Assembly (NCBI GenBank): GCA_024403335.1
Contig: JAKSSA010000003.1
Span: 1 to 64,000, forward strand
DNA from: Lachnospiraceae bacterium
GTDB taxonomy: Bacteria; Bacillota; Clostridia; Lachnospirales; Lachnospiraceae
DNA: 64,000 nt
Direction: 5' to 3'
The translations under genes and the position numbers were made by a program. Under the pieces are notes generated by a model that was given only the letters and a program-made list of their open reading frames with translations, ran no database searches and was not told the DNA's origin. This document shows positions 28,130-36,998 of the stretch, piece by piece. The stretch's first letter is position 1, and each line of letters starts with the position of its first letter.

Positions 28130-28245
28130 TGCTGCTTGCAATTCAGATTCTATTGCTTGCAATACAAGTCTGCTTCTACTGTTTACAATTCAATTCAGTT
28201 TCTACCGCTTGCAATTCAAGTTTGTTTCTGCTGCTTCCCATTAAT
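28130..28245. repeat. 26-bp tandem array, 4-5 units
   Basis: Units such as CCGCTTGCAATTCAAGTTTG followed by TTTCTG; the last one (CTGCTTCCCATTAATT) runs over the dinB stop codon. Confidence 0.75.
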
Positions 28246-29458
28246 TATTCTTATTGGAATTCTTTCCGGGAGGTTGTAATAATGATCCTCTTACAATACT
28301 TCCCAGTCCGAACTTTTCACGAATTTTATCAACCGCATCGTCTACTTTTTCCTGTTTTTCAAAATCACAGGTATCAAACAAAGAAAGCTGTCTTTCTGTA
28401 CTCTCTGTAAGCTTCGTAGCCTGAATTCCCAAAAGTCTTATTGGCGTTACAAAATCCCAGCATTCCTCCAACAACTGACAGGCTGCCTGATACAACTCAT
28501 TAGTTATGTTGGTACTACTTCTCAAAGTCTTTTGGTGTGATTCAAAGGACAAGTCAAAATAACGAATTGACAAAGCCACAACTCCTGCTCTTACATTATC
28601 CTTTCTGAGTCTCCTTCCAACACTTTCTGCCAAAGTCATCAAGATAGGTTGTGCCTGAGAAATATCAGTTACATCAAAAGCAATTGTAGTTGAGTTACCA
28701 TAGCCCTTCGCAGCCGGCTCATTGTTTTCAATTAATGAAACATCTCTTCCGTTTGCAAAATTCCATATAGCCTCACCCTGTTTTTTCAAATGAGAAACCA
28801 AAATATCAGGATCTGTTAATGCTAACTGACCTATGGTTTTAATTCCAAGATTTAAAAGTTTACTTTCAGTTGCATGACCTACAAATAAAAGTTCTCTTAT
28901 TGGAAGAGGCCACATCTTTTCCCTTATTTCCTCAGGAAACAATGTATGCACACGATTCGGTTTTGTAAAATCACTTGCCATTTTAGCAAGCAGTTTATTA
29001 GTGGAAATTCCGATATTTACTGTAAAACCGAGAGTATTATAAATTTCATCCTTTATTGTATTAGCCGCAACAATAGGAGGCCCAAAAAGCTTTTCCATTC
29101 CTGTCATATCAAGAAATGCTTCATCAATACTGTACTGCTCGACATCAGGTGAATATTTTTTGAGTATCTCAATAAACGCCTTAGATGATTTCTCATATAA
29201 CGCGTGATTGGGTGGAACTATTAAAAGCTGAGGGCACTTTTCAAGTGCTCTTACAATCGGTTCTCCGGTCGTTACACCATACTTTTTTGCAGGAATCGAC
29301 TTCGCTAAAACAATTCCATGTCTTTTATTCAGATCTCCGCCTACTGCCGACGGGATAGTACGCAAATCAACTGTTTCACTCAGATGCTTCAATCTGTACG
29401 TTGCTTCCCAGCTCAAAAATGCACTATTCACATCAACATGAAATATCGTTCTCTCCAT
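28241..29458 (-). CDS. dinB: Y-family DNA polymerase (DinB/Pol IV-like)
   Basis: 405-residue translesion polymerase. The first catalytic Asp is in IFHVDVNSAFLSWEA (replacing the DMDAFFASVE form of E. coli Pol IV), and the palm motif is YSIDEAFLDMTG with both acidic residues. VNIGISTNKLLAKMASDFTKP and the little-finger domain (~230-345) are present. The C-terminal part lacks a canonical QLSLF clamp-binding end but contains ERQLSLFDT about 45 residues before it. I start at MERTIF; the upstream ATG has no better ribosome-binding site. It follows the SplB-like gene on the same strand. Confidence 0.88.
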   Translation of the reverse strand: MERTIFHVDVNSAFLSWEATYRLKHLSETVDLRTIPSAVGGDLNKRHGIVLAKSIPAKKYGVTTGEPIVRALEKCPQLLIVPPNHALYEKSSKAFIEILKKYSPDVEQYSIDEAFLDMTGMEKLFGPPIVAANTIKDEIYNTLGFTVNIGISTNKLLAKMASDFTKPNRVHTLFPEEIREKMWPLPIRELLFVGHATESKLLNLGIKTIGQLALTDPDILVSHLKKQGEAIWNFANGRDVSLIENNEPAAKGYGNSTTIAFDVTDISQAQPILMTLAESVGRRLRKDNVRAGVVALSIRYFDLSFESHQKTLRSSTNITNELYQAACQLLEECWDFVTPIRLLGIQATKLTESTERQLSLFDTCDFEKQEKVDDAVDKIREKFGLGSIVRGSLLQPPGKNSNKNN

Positions 29459-29545
29459 CTTGCCGTCATTATACCAAAGCACTTTTGCATTGTCAATTTA
29501 AAAATCGAACAAATTTTCGATTTAATATTTTTCATTTATCATCTT

Positions 29546-30814
29546 TTAATATCTTGTTTTATATATTTTATCCTCTGTCAAGTACTTACTAACTGCCTCA
29601 GATAATGCCTCTTCTATTGCATCGCCTGTTGCGCCCTGCGAAGCAATGTTATTATCAAAATCAAAGGGATAATGTGCCATAAAGAAATCACTTCTGTTTT
29701 TTCTCAAAGTCTTAAGAAAGTCCTTTGATATTCTGAAAGTTCCCACAGATACATCATAGATATTCCTGTAATTTGGCACATGCTCAAATACATAATCCAC
29801 AATTTCTTCAATTTCTTTTTTGTCATACTTTGTAACAATAATCGGATCAAAGCAAAGTCTTACCTTAAAACCTCTTTCAAGTGCATAATTTATTGCCTTA
29901 ATTCTTGCATCAAGTGAAGGGGTTTTGTGCTCCATTTTTCCTGTCTGTTCCAAAGAAGCTACAGAAAATGAAAATACAACATTTTCAGATGGTTCACATT
30001 CTTTAAAAACAGACATATTAGCGCTCTTTGTCCTTACCTCTATTAAAACATCCTTATGCTTTTTACCAAATTCAAGCCAGCGCTTAGTATATCCGAAAAT
30101 ATTTTCCAAAGCTAACAAATCCGTATCATAAGAAATTGAAAGAAACACATCCTTTTCATTCTCACAAAGTTTTTCTATTGCCTTAAAATAGTCCTCTAAG
30201 TTTACAAAGCACAAAAGATTACCACTTGAATACATTCCCTGCAAATAACAATACTCACAATCATATATGCAGTTTTTAACAAGTGAAGTATAGTAAAAAT
30301 TGTCATGGCCATGTGACTGGCAGGCAATTGAGCCCTTGTAATAAAAGTTGTCCTCCTGCTTTGCAAGTATTAAATCAGGGGATTTTTTCTGCTCTCTGTA
30401 GTTCTGGTCCTTTATGTTAAAAACAACCTTATAATGCGGAATCGAGATATATTCTGCATTAGGAAGTTTGCGCTTTATCCTTTCAAGTTCTTCTGTTCCC
30501 TCCAAAGCTTCCTCATAGTAAACCTTTGAAAATGCATGTTCTTTACTTTCACTTTCATCTAAGCTGCACATTTTCAACTTCCCACAGCCATTTGCTGCAA
30601 TTCTTTTAAGTTCCGAAGTCAGTTCATGAAACAAAGGCAGCACATTCTTTTTGCTCATCCCCTTTATTTCCTCTTCTCTTTCCAAAAAAACACTAAGTCC
30701 TGAAAAGTCAACCTCTTCAAAGAAATCAAAGTACTCAAAATACTGGCGTAACTCTTCCTGCATTGCAAAAGTTCTTCCGTATATTTCCTGCAATTTTCCC
30801 AATAAATTTTCCAT
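29546..30814 (-). CDS. spore photoproduct lyase-family radical SAM protein
   Basis: 422 residues. The cluster motif CIYDCEYCYLQG (CX3CX2C) and FYYTSLVKN, SYDTDLLALENIFGY, EVRTKSAN and FSVASLEQ are features of the SplB family, which repairs the spore photoproduct (5-thyminyl-5,6-dihydrothymine). The first ~110 residues are extra. It may repair DNA or be one of the SPL-like homologues of non-sporulating Lachnospiraceae. Start at MENLLGKL after a GGGG sequence; the longer ORF begins inside the neighbouring repeat array and is rejected. Adjacent dinB gives a DNA-damage context. Confidence 0.8.
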   Translation of the reverse strand: MENLLGKLQEIYGRTFAMQEELRQYFEYFDFFEEVDFSGLSVFLEREEEIKGMSKKNVLPLFHELTSELKRIAANGCGKLKMCSLDESESKEHAFSKVYYEEALEGTEELERIKRKLPNAEYISIPHYKVVFNIKDQNYREQKKSPDLILAKQEDNFYYKGSIACQSHGHDNFYYTSLVKNCIYDCEYCYLQGMYSSGNLLCFVNLEDYFKAIEKLCENEKDVFLSISYDTDLLALENIFGYTKRWLEFGKKHKDVLIEVRTKSANMSVFKECEPSENVVFSFSVASLEQTGKMEHKTPSLDARIKAINYALERGFKVRLCFDPIIVTKYDKKEIEEIVDYVFEHVPNYRNIYDVSVGTFRISKDFLKTLRKNRSDFFMAHYPFDFDNNIASQGATGDAIEEALSEAVSKYLTEDKIYKTRY

Positions 30815-30817
30815 ATC

Positions 30818-31048
30818 TGCCCCAATTTTCGATAAAGCCAATGTTTCGATAAAGCCCCAATTTTCAATAAAACCAAAGTTTCAACAAAGTTCCAATTTTC
30901 AATCAAACCAAAGTTTCAACAAAGTTTCAATTTTCAATATAGCTAATGTTTCGATAAAGTTCCAATTTTCAATATAGCTAATGTTTCGATAAAGTTTCAG
31001 TTTTCTATAAAGCCCCAATTTTCAATAAAGCCCCAATCGACGATTGAG
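30818..31048. repeat. 35-bp tandem array, 5 units plus two 18-bp half units
   Basis: Five units of 35 bp (CCCCAATTTTCAATA then ACCAAAGTTTCAACAAAG and variants), then two 18-bp half units. The half unit CCCCAATTTTCAATAAAG is close to the arm of the adjacent trkH terminator. Confidence 0.85.
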
Positions 31049-31054
31049 GCTTTT
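31026..31054 (-). terminator. terminator of trkH
   Basis: AAGCCCCAAT-CGACG-ATTGAGGCTT, one mismatch, followed by T-rich sequence on both strands. Confidence 0.65.
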
Positions 31055-31061
31055 ATAATGT

Positions 31062-32501
31062 TTATTTTCTTCTCCAGGTACTTGGCATAAAGAATATGAG
31101 TACCGGATAAATTTCAAGTCGTCCTACAAGCATGTTCCAGGTAAGAACAACCTTTGAAAGATATGAAAATTCAGAAAAGTTCCTGCTTGGTCCGCAAACT
31201 GATAATCCGGGGCCTGTATTGTTAAGTGTTGTCAGAACCGAAGTCAGATTAGTTGTAAAATCAAATCCATCAAGGCTTACAATCAAACCTGTCAGGCAGG
31301 CAATCACAACATAACACATGATATAAACATTGGTCTGGCGCATAACATCCTTAGGAACTGCCTTTTTATCCATAGTTAAAGTTCTGATGCTTCTTGGATG
31401 AATGAAGCGCTCAAGTTCAAGTCTTATTGACCGCATATAAATAACAATACGGCTTACCTTTATACCACCACCTGTACTTCCTGCGCAGGCACCAATACAT
31501 GAAACCATAACCAGCAAAAATTGTGAAAATGCCGGCCATTTCTCATAATCAGTTGTTGTAAAACCTGTACTACTCATAAGAGAAGCTACTTGGAATGAAC
31601 TTAAATTCAAAGCTTCACCAAATGAGCTGTAAAGATTTCTGATATCAAAAGTAACTAAAGCAATTGCTACAACAATAATAAGTACAAAATATTTTATTTC
31701 CTCCATTGCAAAAGCTTCCTTTACTCTTCTCATCAAAATGAGAAAATAGAAAGTAAAGCAGAAGGAAAAAAGAATCATGAAAACAGTTACTATTATCTGC
31801 AAAGAAGGCGCATATGCACCAATACTTGCATTTTTTACACCAAAACCACCTGTACCTGCAGTTCCTGCTGCCGTACAGATAGCATCAAATACGGGCATAC
31901 CGAAACAAATCAGCAAAACAAGCTCAATTAATGTAAGTGCCACATAAATAATATAAAGATATACTGCTGAATCCTGAATTCTTGGCACTAACTTACCAAC
32001 TGACGGGCCGGTACTTTCGCTTTTCATCAAAAGCATGTTCTGTCCACCGGTACTTGGCAAAATAGCTAAGAAAAATACCAAAACGCCCATACCACCTATA
32101 AAATGTGTGAAGGATCTCCACATTAATGCTGTATGTGACAAAGCCTCAACATCCGTCAAAATTGTTGCACCGGTTGTCGTAAAGCCTGAAAAGGATTCAA
32201 AAATCGCATCTACCAAATGAGGTATTTCACCTGAAATAAAGAAAGGAAGTGCACCTATAACACCTAACACAAGCCAGCTTAAGGTTACCGCAACAAAACC
32301 GTCCTTTGCAAAAAAGTTAGTATTTGAAACCTTCTTAATAGATAGCAATGCGCCAATAAAAGCATATAAAAGTGCACAGCCTAAATAAACCAGGCCAACC
32401 TTTTCCTTATAAATTATTGAAGTAATAATCGGAACTGCCATAAAACCGGCAACAATTTTAAGTATCCATCCGATTAAATACCTTATCATCTTAAAGTTCA
32501 T
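31062..32501 (-). CDS. trkH: TrkH/KtrB-type potassium uptake channel subunit
   Basis: 479-residue membrane protein with about ten helices and the four pseudo-symmetric M-P-M repeats; selectivity-filter-like segments are visible (SGFTTTGATI, GTAGTGGFGV, STGFTTTDYE, LNNTGPGLSV), each with its central Gly. It forms the potassium-conducting pore and works with the cytoplasmic TrkA regulatory protein encoded 140 nt upstream on the same strand. The ATG follows GAGG. Confidence 0.93.
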   Translation of the reverse strand: MNFKMIRYLIGWILKIVAGFMAVPIITSIIYKEKVGLVYLGCALLYAFIGALLSIKKVSNTNFFAKDGFVAVTLSWLVLGVIGALPFFISGEIPHLVDAIFESFSGFTTTGATILTDVEALSHTALMWRSFTHFIGGMGVLVFFLAILPSTGGQNMLLMKSESTGPSVGKLVPRIQDSAVYLYIIYVALTLIELVLLICFGMPVFDAICTAAGTAGTGGFGVKNASIGAYAPSLQIIVTVFMILFSFCFTFYFLILMRRVKEAFAMEEIKYFVLIIVVAIALVTFDIRNLYSSFGEALNLSSFQVASLMSSTGFTTTDYEKWPAFSQFLLVMVSCIGACAGSTGGGIKVSRIVIYMRSIRLELERFIHPRSIRTLTMDKKAVPKDVMRQTNVYIMCYVVIACLTGLIVSLDGFDFTTNLTSVLTTLNNTGPGLSVCGPSRNFSEFSYLSKVVLTWNMLVGRLEIYPVLIFFMPSTWRRK

Positions 32502-32534
32502 CTAAAACCTCTGAAATTATGCCAGCCATATGAT

Positions 32535-32628
32535 TTCTCAATATTCGGATTATCAAGCCTTATTATTCAGATTGTCCAAATCCTCATTATTCGGATTGTC
32601 AAATCTTCAATATTTTGATTATCACTTA
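32535..32628. repeat. ~23-bp degenerate repeats, about 4 units
   Basis: TCAATATTCGGATTATCAA and variants repeated between trkA and trkH. Confidence 0.65.
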
Positions 32629-32641
32629 GCAAAGCACTTTA

Positions 32642-34003
32642 TTATTTATCAAGAATGTCATCTAATGACTTAAGTCCAAGATTTGTTGTAACAACCACAA
32701 CCGTATCACCTTTCTTGATTGAGTCCTGACCTGACGGCACGATAACCTCATTATCTCTGTGAATATTACAGATAATCAGATTCTTTTTAAGCTTCAAATC
32801 AAAAAGCGTAATATTAGTGGCATCAGAATCCTCTGTTACATGGAATTCCAAAGCTTCTGCTTTGTTATCAAGCAGTCTGTAAAGATTTTCAACATTACTT
32901 CCCTTAGCAGCCTCTTTAGATCTTACATAACGAAGAATATGCTCAATTGTTGTATCCTTAGGGCTTGTGATAATACCAACAGGAAGCTCATCAATTGCTT
33001 CACGAATTGTAATCTTGTTTATCTTTGTAATAATCTTTGCATCACTTACCTTGTTTGCATAAAGTGAAATCAAAATATTCTCTTCATCAAAATTTGTCAG
33101 GGAAATAAATGCATCCATGTTTTTAATGCCCTCTTCCAACAAAAGCTGTTTATCAGAAGCATCTCCATGAATAATCAATGCTGTAGGAAGCAATTCAGAA
33201 AGCTTTGTAGCCTTTTCCTTATTCTGTTCAATAATCTTAACTTTAATTCCAAGTCTTAAAAGTCTCTCTGCAAGGTAATATGAGATTGAACCGCCGCCTG
33301 CGATAATAACAGACTGAATTTCTTTTTCCTTAATTCCAATAACCTTAAGAAACTTTGCCTTTTCCTTCGGAGGAAGAACAACATAAATTTCGTCTTTTCC
33401 AAGAAGCTTTGTACGGCCATCAGGAATAATGATTTCCTGACCTCTTCTGATTGCACAAACCAAAACCTTGTTGCAGCCTGTAACCTCACGTATTCTTGCC
33501 AAAGTTTCACCATCAAGCTTTGATCCTGTTGGCAATTCAAGTCGCATAATGTCAGAAAGTCCGTTAAAAAATGAATCAACGTCCTTGGCTTCAGGGTTCT
33601 TAATAATGCCTTCAATTTCTTTAGCACAGGTCAATTCAGGGTTTAATGCCATTGAAAGACCAAGTTCTTCTTTGATGAAAGAAATTTCACGATTATATTC
33701 AGGATTTCTTACACGCGCTATAGTACCAGGGTTACCGGCTTTTTTGGCGATTAAGCAGCAAAGAAGATTTTTTTCATCTTCATCTGTTACGGCAATCAAA
33801 AGATCTGCATCCTTGATTCCTGCCTCCTGCAAAGTCATAAAGCTGGTTCCGTTTCCGCATATGCCTTGAACATCAAAAAGTGCAACGGCCTTTTCAAGTG
33901 ATTCATTATCGGAATCGATAAGTGTAATATCATGTCCTTCACTTACAAGCTGTTCTGTCAGTGTAAGTCCTACTTTACCGCATCCAACGATAATAATTTT
34001 CAT
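32642..34003 (-). CDS. trkA: Trk system potassium regulatory subunit TrkA
   Basis: 453 residues with two RCK_N/RCK_C units: NAD-binding Rossmann motifs at the start (IIVGCGKVGLTLTEQL, then LIDSD) and in the middle (IIAGGGSISYYLAERL), each followed by a RCK_C domain ending in VVLPP and VVVVTT. It gates the TrkH channel in response to nucleotides. The ATG overlaps the stop codon of the preceding gene (ATGA), with GGAGG 10 nt upstream, so translation is probably coupled to the kinase fusion gene. Confidence 0.94.
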   Translation of the reverse strand: MKIIIVGCGKVGLTLTEQLVSEGHDITLIDSDNESLEKAVALFDVQGICGNGTSFMTLQEAGIKDADLLIAVTDEDEKNLLCCLIAKKAGNPGTIARVRNPEYNREISFIKEELGLSMALNPELTCAKEIEGIIKNPEAKDVDSFFNGLSDIMRLELPTGSKLDGETLARIREVTGCNKVLVCAIRRGQEIIIPDGRTKLLGKDEIYVVLPPKEKAKFLKVIGIKEKEIQSVIIAGGGSISYYLAERLLRLGIKVKIIEQNKEKATKLSELLPTALIIHGDASDKQLLLEEGIKNMDAFISLTNFDEENILISLYANKVSDAKIITKINKITIREAIDELPVGIITSPKDTTIEHILRYVRSKEAAKGSNVENLYRLLDNKAEALEFHVTEDSDATNITLFDLKLKKNLIICNIHRDNEVIVPSGQDSIKKGDTVVVVTTNLGLKSLDDILDK

Positions 34004-35910
34004 ACAATGCATTCCTCCAAATTTCTGCTCTTAAGAAGTTTCTCAACCTCTTCTTTTGTAGGGATTTTTTCGCAAAATGCCGAAGCACTTCCACAGGCCA
34101 TTGCCCAGTTGAAAGCCTTAGCAACATCATTATCCTTAAAATAGCTATGCAAAAATCCTGCAAGCATGGAATCTCCTGCGCAAAGAGTCTGCACAACCTC
34201 TCCGTCATATGCTTTTCCTTCTAAGAAAACTACTTCCTTATTTTCATTAAGATAGCCTAAAATTGCACCGTCTTTTCCAAGAGAACACAAAACATTCTGT
34301 GCTCCACATCTTAAAAGAAGTTCTACGCAGTATTTTACATATTTCATTCTGCTTTCATAAGCATCATAAAGCTTGCTTTGTCCAACCTCTAATGAGCAAT
34401 CTATCTCATTAAAATCGACATCAGCCTTTATTCTTTCCACATGGCGTAATCTTTCAATCTTTGCAGCAACCTTCATTCCTGCTTCAATACGCTGTTTTTC
34501 TGCCTCATCAAGTTCCTTGTCTTTATTCATATATTCTGAAATTGATTTTTCAATGGCATCCACTGCTTCATCAAGTTCAGACGCATTAGGCTTAATAAGA
34601 AAAGGCTTGTATTTAAGAAATTCAGGATAATACTTACCCGGAACATCAAATATCAGACGGGCTTCTCTTTCCTTTGCATTCTTTGCAATCAGTCCGTATA
34701 TTTTTCCGCCATCTTCTATTGCATTTTCCTCATTACAGAATTTCAAAGTACTTCCTGAAATAACAAGATAGTCACCAAAGGATACATGTTTAAGCTTCTT
34801 TTCAAGCTTTTCATACATAGCCTTGGTAATCTTAGGTCCTTCAGCGTTCATTTCGGTTTCAACAAGCTTTCCTTCATCAAAGGTATGAAGCTTGACATTA
34901 ATTCTTGTTTCACCTTCTGTTATTTCTACAAATTCGTGCTTTATACCAAGCTTATCAAGAGTGCTCTTAATCTTTCCACCTGTAAAGCCTGCTGTAAAGC
35001 CACATGCCACAGATTCAGTACCAAGTTCATTAAGCATCATTGAAACATTGATACCCTTTCCGCCTGCACTGATTGAGGTTTCTTCAACTCTGTTAAGCTT
35101 TCCTAGTTCAAAATCCTTTGCCTCAACGCAATAATCAATTGCAGGATTTAAGGTCAAAGTAACAATTTTATCGCTGAAAATCTGCTTTTTAAGTTTTCCT
35201 CTTAACTGTGCAAAGTTAGATTCCTGCAAATTAGGGAAGGCCTTCATCAAACGGTTTACAACAAAGTCATTGCGTCCTAAGTACTTTTTACTCTTTTCTA
35301 CAAGCTCAACTGTAGAAAAAGTCGAATATGCCAGTTTCTTTCCAATAAAGTCAGAAGAACTGTCAAGTCTTTCATCAATGGCCTTAAGAAGCTTTGATCT
35401 TGAAGGAATTTTAAGTAAAGCAGTCATGGTAATGGCAAAGTCCAAAGTAATAACTACCACCAAAGTATTTGTAAAAACATAGGTGATGCCCTCTGGAATA
35501 AGTTCTACCAAAGCAACAATTAAAGGATGTACAACCTTTATTACGAAAAGACATGCAATGCCCCAGATTAATGAGAACTTCGGGCAAACATAGCCGGCAA
35601 TATTAAAAGGCACATCACTGTAATCCCACCACTTGGTATGAAAAAACTTTTCCAAAACCCAGCCTGTAAGCAATTCTATCGATGTTGTTACAATAACCGA
35701 AAAAATAAATAAAAGTCCAAGATTATCTTTAAAGGGCTCTAAAATAAAAGCCACCATTACAACCCCAACTCCGTAAATAGGGCATATGCTTCCATTCAAA
35801 AATCCCCTGTTAATGAACTTTCCTTTTGTAGCCGCAGAATAAATAACCTCTGTGCACCAGCCAAGAAAGCCATAAATAAAGAAATAAGTAATTGCTAAAA
35901 ATAAAGTCAT
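34000..35910 (-). CDS. membrane-domain/PfkB (1-phosphofructokinase-like) fusion
   Basis: 636 residues. Residues ~1-165 are a membrane domain of the putative ABC-transporter type IV (CmpB/DUF1113-like) family with about five helices (FLGWCTEVIYSAATKGKFINRGF, SLIWGIACLFVIKVVHPLI). From ~240 a complete PfkB kinase follows: LTLNPAIDYCVEA, SAGGKGINVSMML, IKPNASELDEAV and the C-terminal catalytic ALCAGDSMLAGFLHSYF, closest to 1-phosphofructokinase/tagatose-6-phosphate kinases. A ~60-residue charged helical insertion (KELDEAEKQRIEAG region) lies before the catalytic signature. It overlaps trkA by 4 nt. The start follows AAGGTGAGG. Fusion of these two domains is unusual. Confidence 0.82.
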   Translation of the reverse strand: MTLFLAITYFFIYGFLGWCTEVIYSAATKGKFINRGFLNGSICPIYGVGVVMVAFILEPFKDNLGLLFIFSVIVTTSIELLTGWVLEKFFHTKWWDYSDVPFNIAGYVCPKFSLIWGIACLFVIKVVHPLIVALVELIPEGITYVFTNTLVVVITLDFAITMTALLKIPSRSKLLKAIDERLDSSSDFIGKKLAYSTFSTVELVEKSKKYLGRNDFVVNRLMKAFPNLQESNFAQLRGKLKKQIFSDKIVTLTLNPAIDYCVEAKDFELGKLNRVEETSISAGGKGINVSMMLNELGTESVACGFTAGFTGGKIKSTLDKLGIKHEFVEITEGETRINVKLHTFDEGKLVETEMNAEGPKITKAMYEKLEKKLKHVSFGDYLVISGSTLKFCNEENAIEDGGKIYGLIAKNAKEREARLIFDVPGKYYPEFLKYKPFLIKPNASELDEAVDAIEKSISEYMNKDKELDEAEKQRIEAGMKVAAKIERLRHVERIKADVDFNEIDCSLEVGQSKLYDAYESRMKYVKYCVELLLRCGAQNVLCSLGKDGAILGYLNENKEVVFLEGKAYDGEVVQTLCAGDSMLAGFLHSYFKDNDVAKAFNWAMACGSASAFCEKIPTKEEVEKLLKSRNLEECIV

Positions 35911-35932
35911 AAACCTCACCTTAAAAATCATA

Positions 35933-35979
35933 CCCCGATAACTGCAGATATAAATTCACTTATCTGTAGGCTACCGGGG
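35933..35979 (-). terminator. long hairpin between the PflA-like and kinase-fusion genes
   Basis: CCCCG/CGGGG outer stem and CTGCAGATA/TATCTGTAG inner stem, about 16 bp with a small internal loop and a mismatch, then TATGATTTTT on the minus strand. It may terminate or attenuate between the two genes. Confidence 0.55.
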
Positions 35980-35988
35980 CATTAAATT

Positions 35989-36987
35989 TTATGCATAGAA
36001 GAAATAATCAATATTCTCATCATACATTAAACTCTTATAAATTTTGTCACAACGCTCAATTCTCGCGTTATGCTCTGCACTTAACTCATAATTCAACCCT
36101 GTGCCACTTTCAAAAGGAAGTAAATGTACTTTAACAATATTCGTAAAGGGCTTAAGAAAATCAAACAACTCGCGCAGACTTTTTTCATTGTCATTGATAC
36201 CGCCTGCTATATAATGTCTGATTCGAATTGAAATTGTTGTATTGTCAAGAAGCGAAAGAAAACTCTTAAGTTTTTCCAAATCCTCTAAAACCTTCGGTAC
36301 AAACTTGTTAAAATCATCCTCTTTTTCAACAGCTTCCTTAAGTTTATCCACAAATTTTTCAGAAAACGACTTATATCCTGCTTCTCCCTGGAATATGATA
36401 TCGTCTTCATTTAATTTATCATTACGTTCCCTTATAAGAATGTCCTCTATTGAATTAACTCCTGCAACAGTAAACATTTCATGATTAATCATGTAGCCAT
36501 ATAGCTTGCTCATGTTCCTGTTTGCATCATTTGCACCTTCAGGAGAAATGCCAACCTCATCCTCGCTTTCTTTTAAAACATCAAAGAACTTTCCAGCGCC
36601 TTCTAAAGAAGCAAAAGGAACATCAAGTAAAACCGTATTAACACTTTTTAAGATACGCTTAAACTGTTCTTTCTTCGTCTCCTCTGACATAACTTCCTTT
36701 ATAAATTCAAAGGGATTTGAGAAAACAATAACATTGTGAATCATTGAAACAGAAGTTTTTGAAAGTATCATTTCAGCAACATCAAAGCATTGTGTATCAC
36801 CAAACTCGATGCACATTGAACCTCTGTTGCCAAAATATTTAAGTTTACGAAGTGCCAAAGCATAAACAGGCTCAACATCAGAAAGAGGGTCTGCTCCCTC
36901 AGGAACAGCCCCTTTCAAAGCAATGTACAATTTAATATCGAGCTCATTTGGTTTTGGAACTACGATAACTGATTCAATACAATTCAC
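35989..36987 (-). CDS. PflA-like protein lacking the radical-SAM cysteine motif
   Basis: 332 residues, starting at a GTG preceded by GGGAG. The C-terminal third has RIRHYIAGGINDNEKSLREL and VHLLPFESGTGLNYE, which correspond to the final strands of glycyl-radical activating enzymes (R..pviPGvND..., llPyh). The segment VNTVLLDVPFA fits the vDlvllDiK strand. No CX3CX2C motif is present; only isolated cysteines (SMCIEF, DTQCFD). It therefore appears to be a cluster-less barrel, perhaps a structural or binding derivative. It follows serS by 11 nt, in the same operon. Assignment rests on weak motif similarity. Confidence 0.5.
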   Translation of the reverse strand: MNCIESVIVVPKPNELDIKLYIALKGAVPEGADPLSDVEPVYALALRKLKYFGNRGSMCIEFGDTQCFDVAEMILSKTSVSMIHNVIVFSNPFEFIKEVMSEETKKEQFKRILKSVNTVLLDVPFASLEGAGKFFDVLKESEDEVGISPEGANDANRNMSKLYGYMINHEMFTVAGVNSIEDILIRERNDKLNEDDIIFQGEAGYKSFSEKFVDKLKEAVEKEDDFNKFVPKVLEDLEKLKSFLSLLDNTTISIRIRHYIAGGINDNEKSLRELFDFLKPFTNIVKVHLLPFESGTGLNYELSAEHNARIERCDKIYKSLMYDENIDYFFYA

Positions 36988-36998
36988 TAAAAACTCCC

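Noticed and set aside
30815..30841. Longer N-terminus of the SplB-like protein
   Set aside because: The extra codons fall in the 35-bp array; the ATG at 30814 has a GGGG-containing upstream site.
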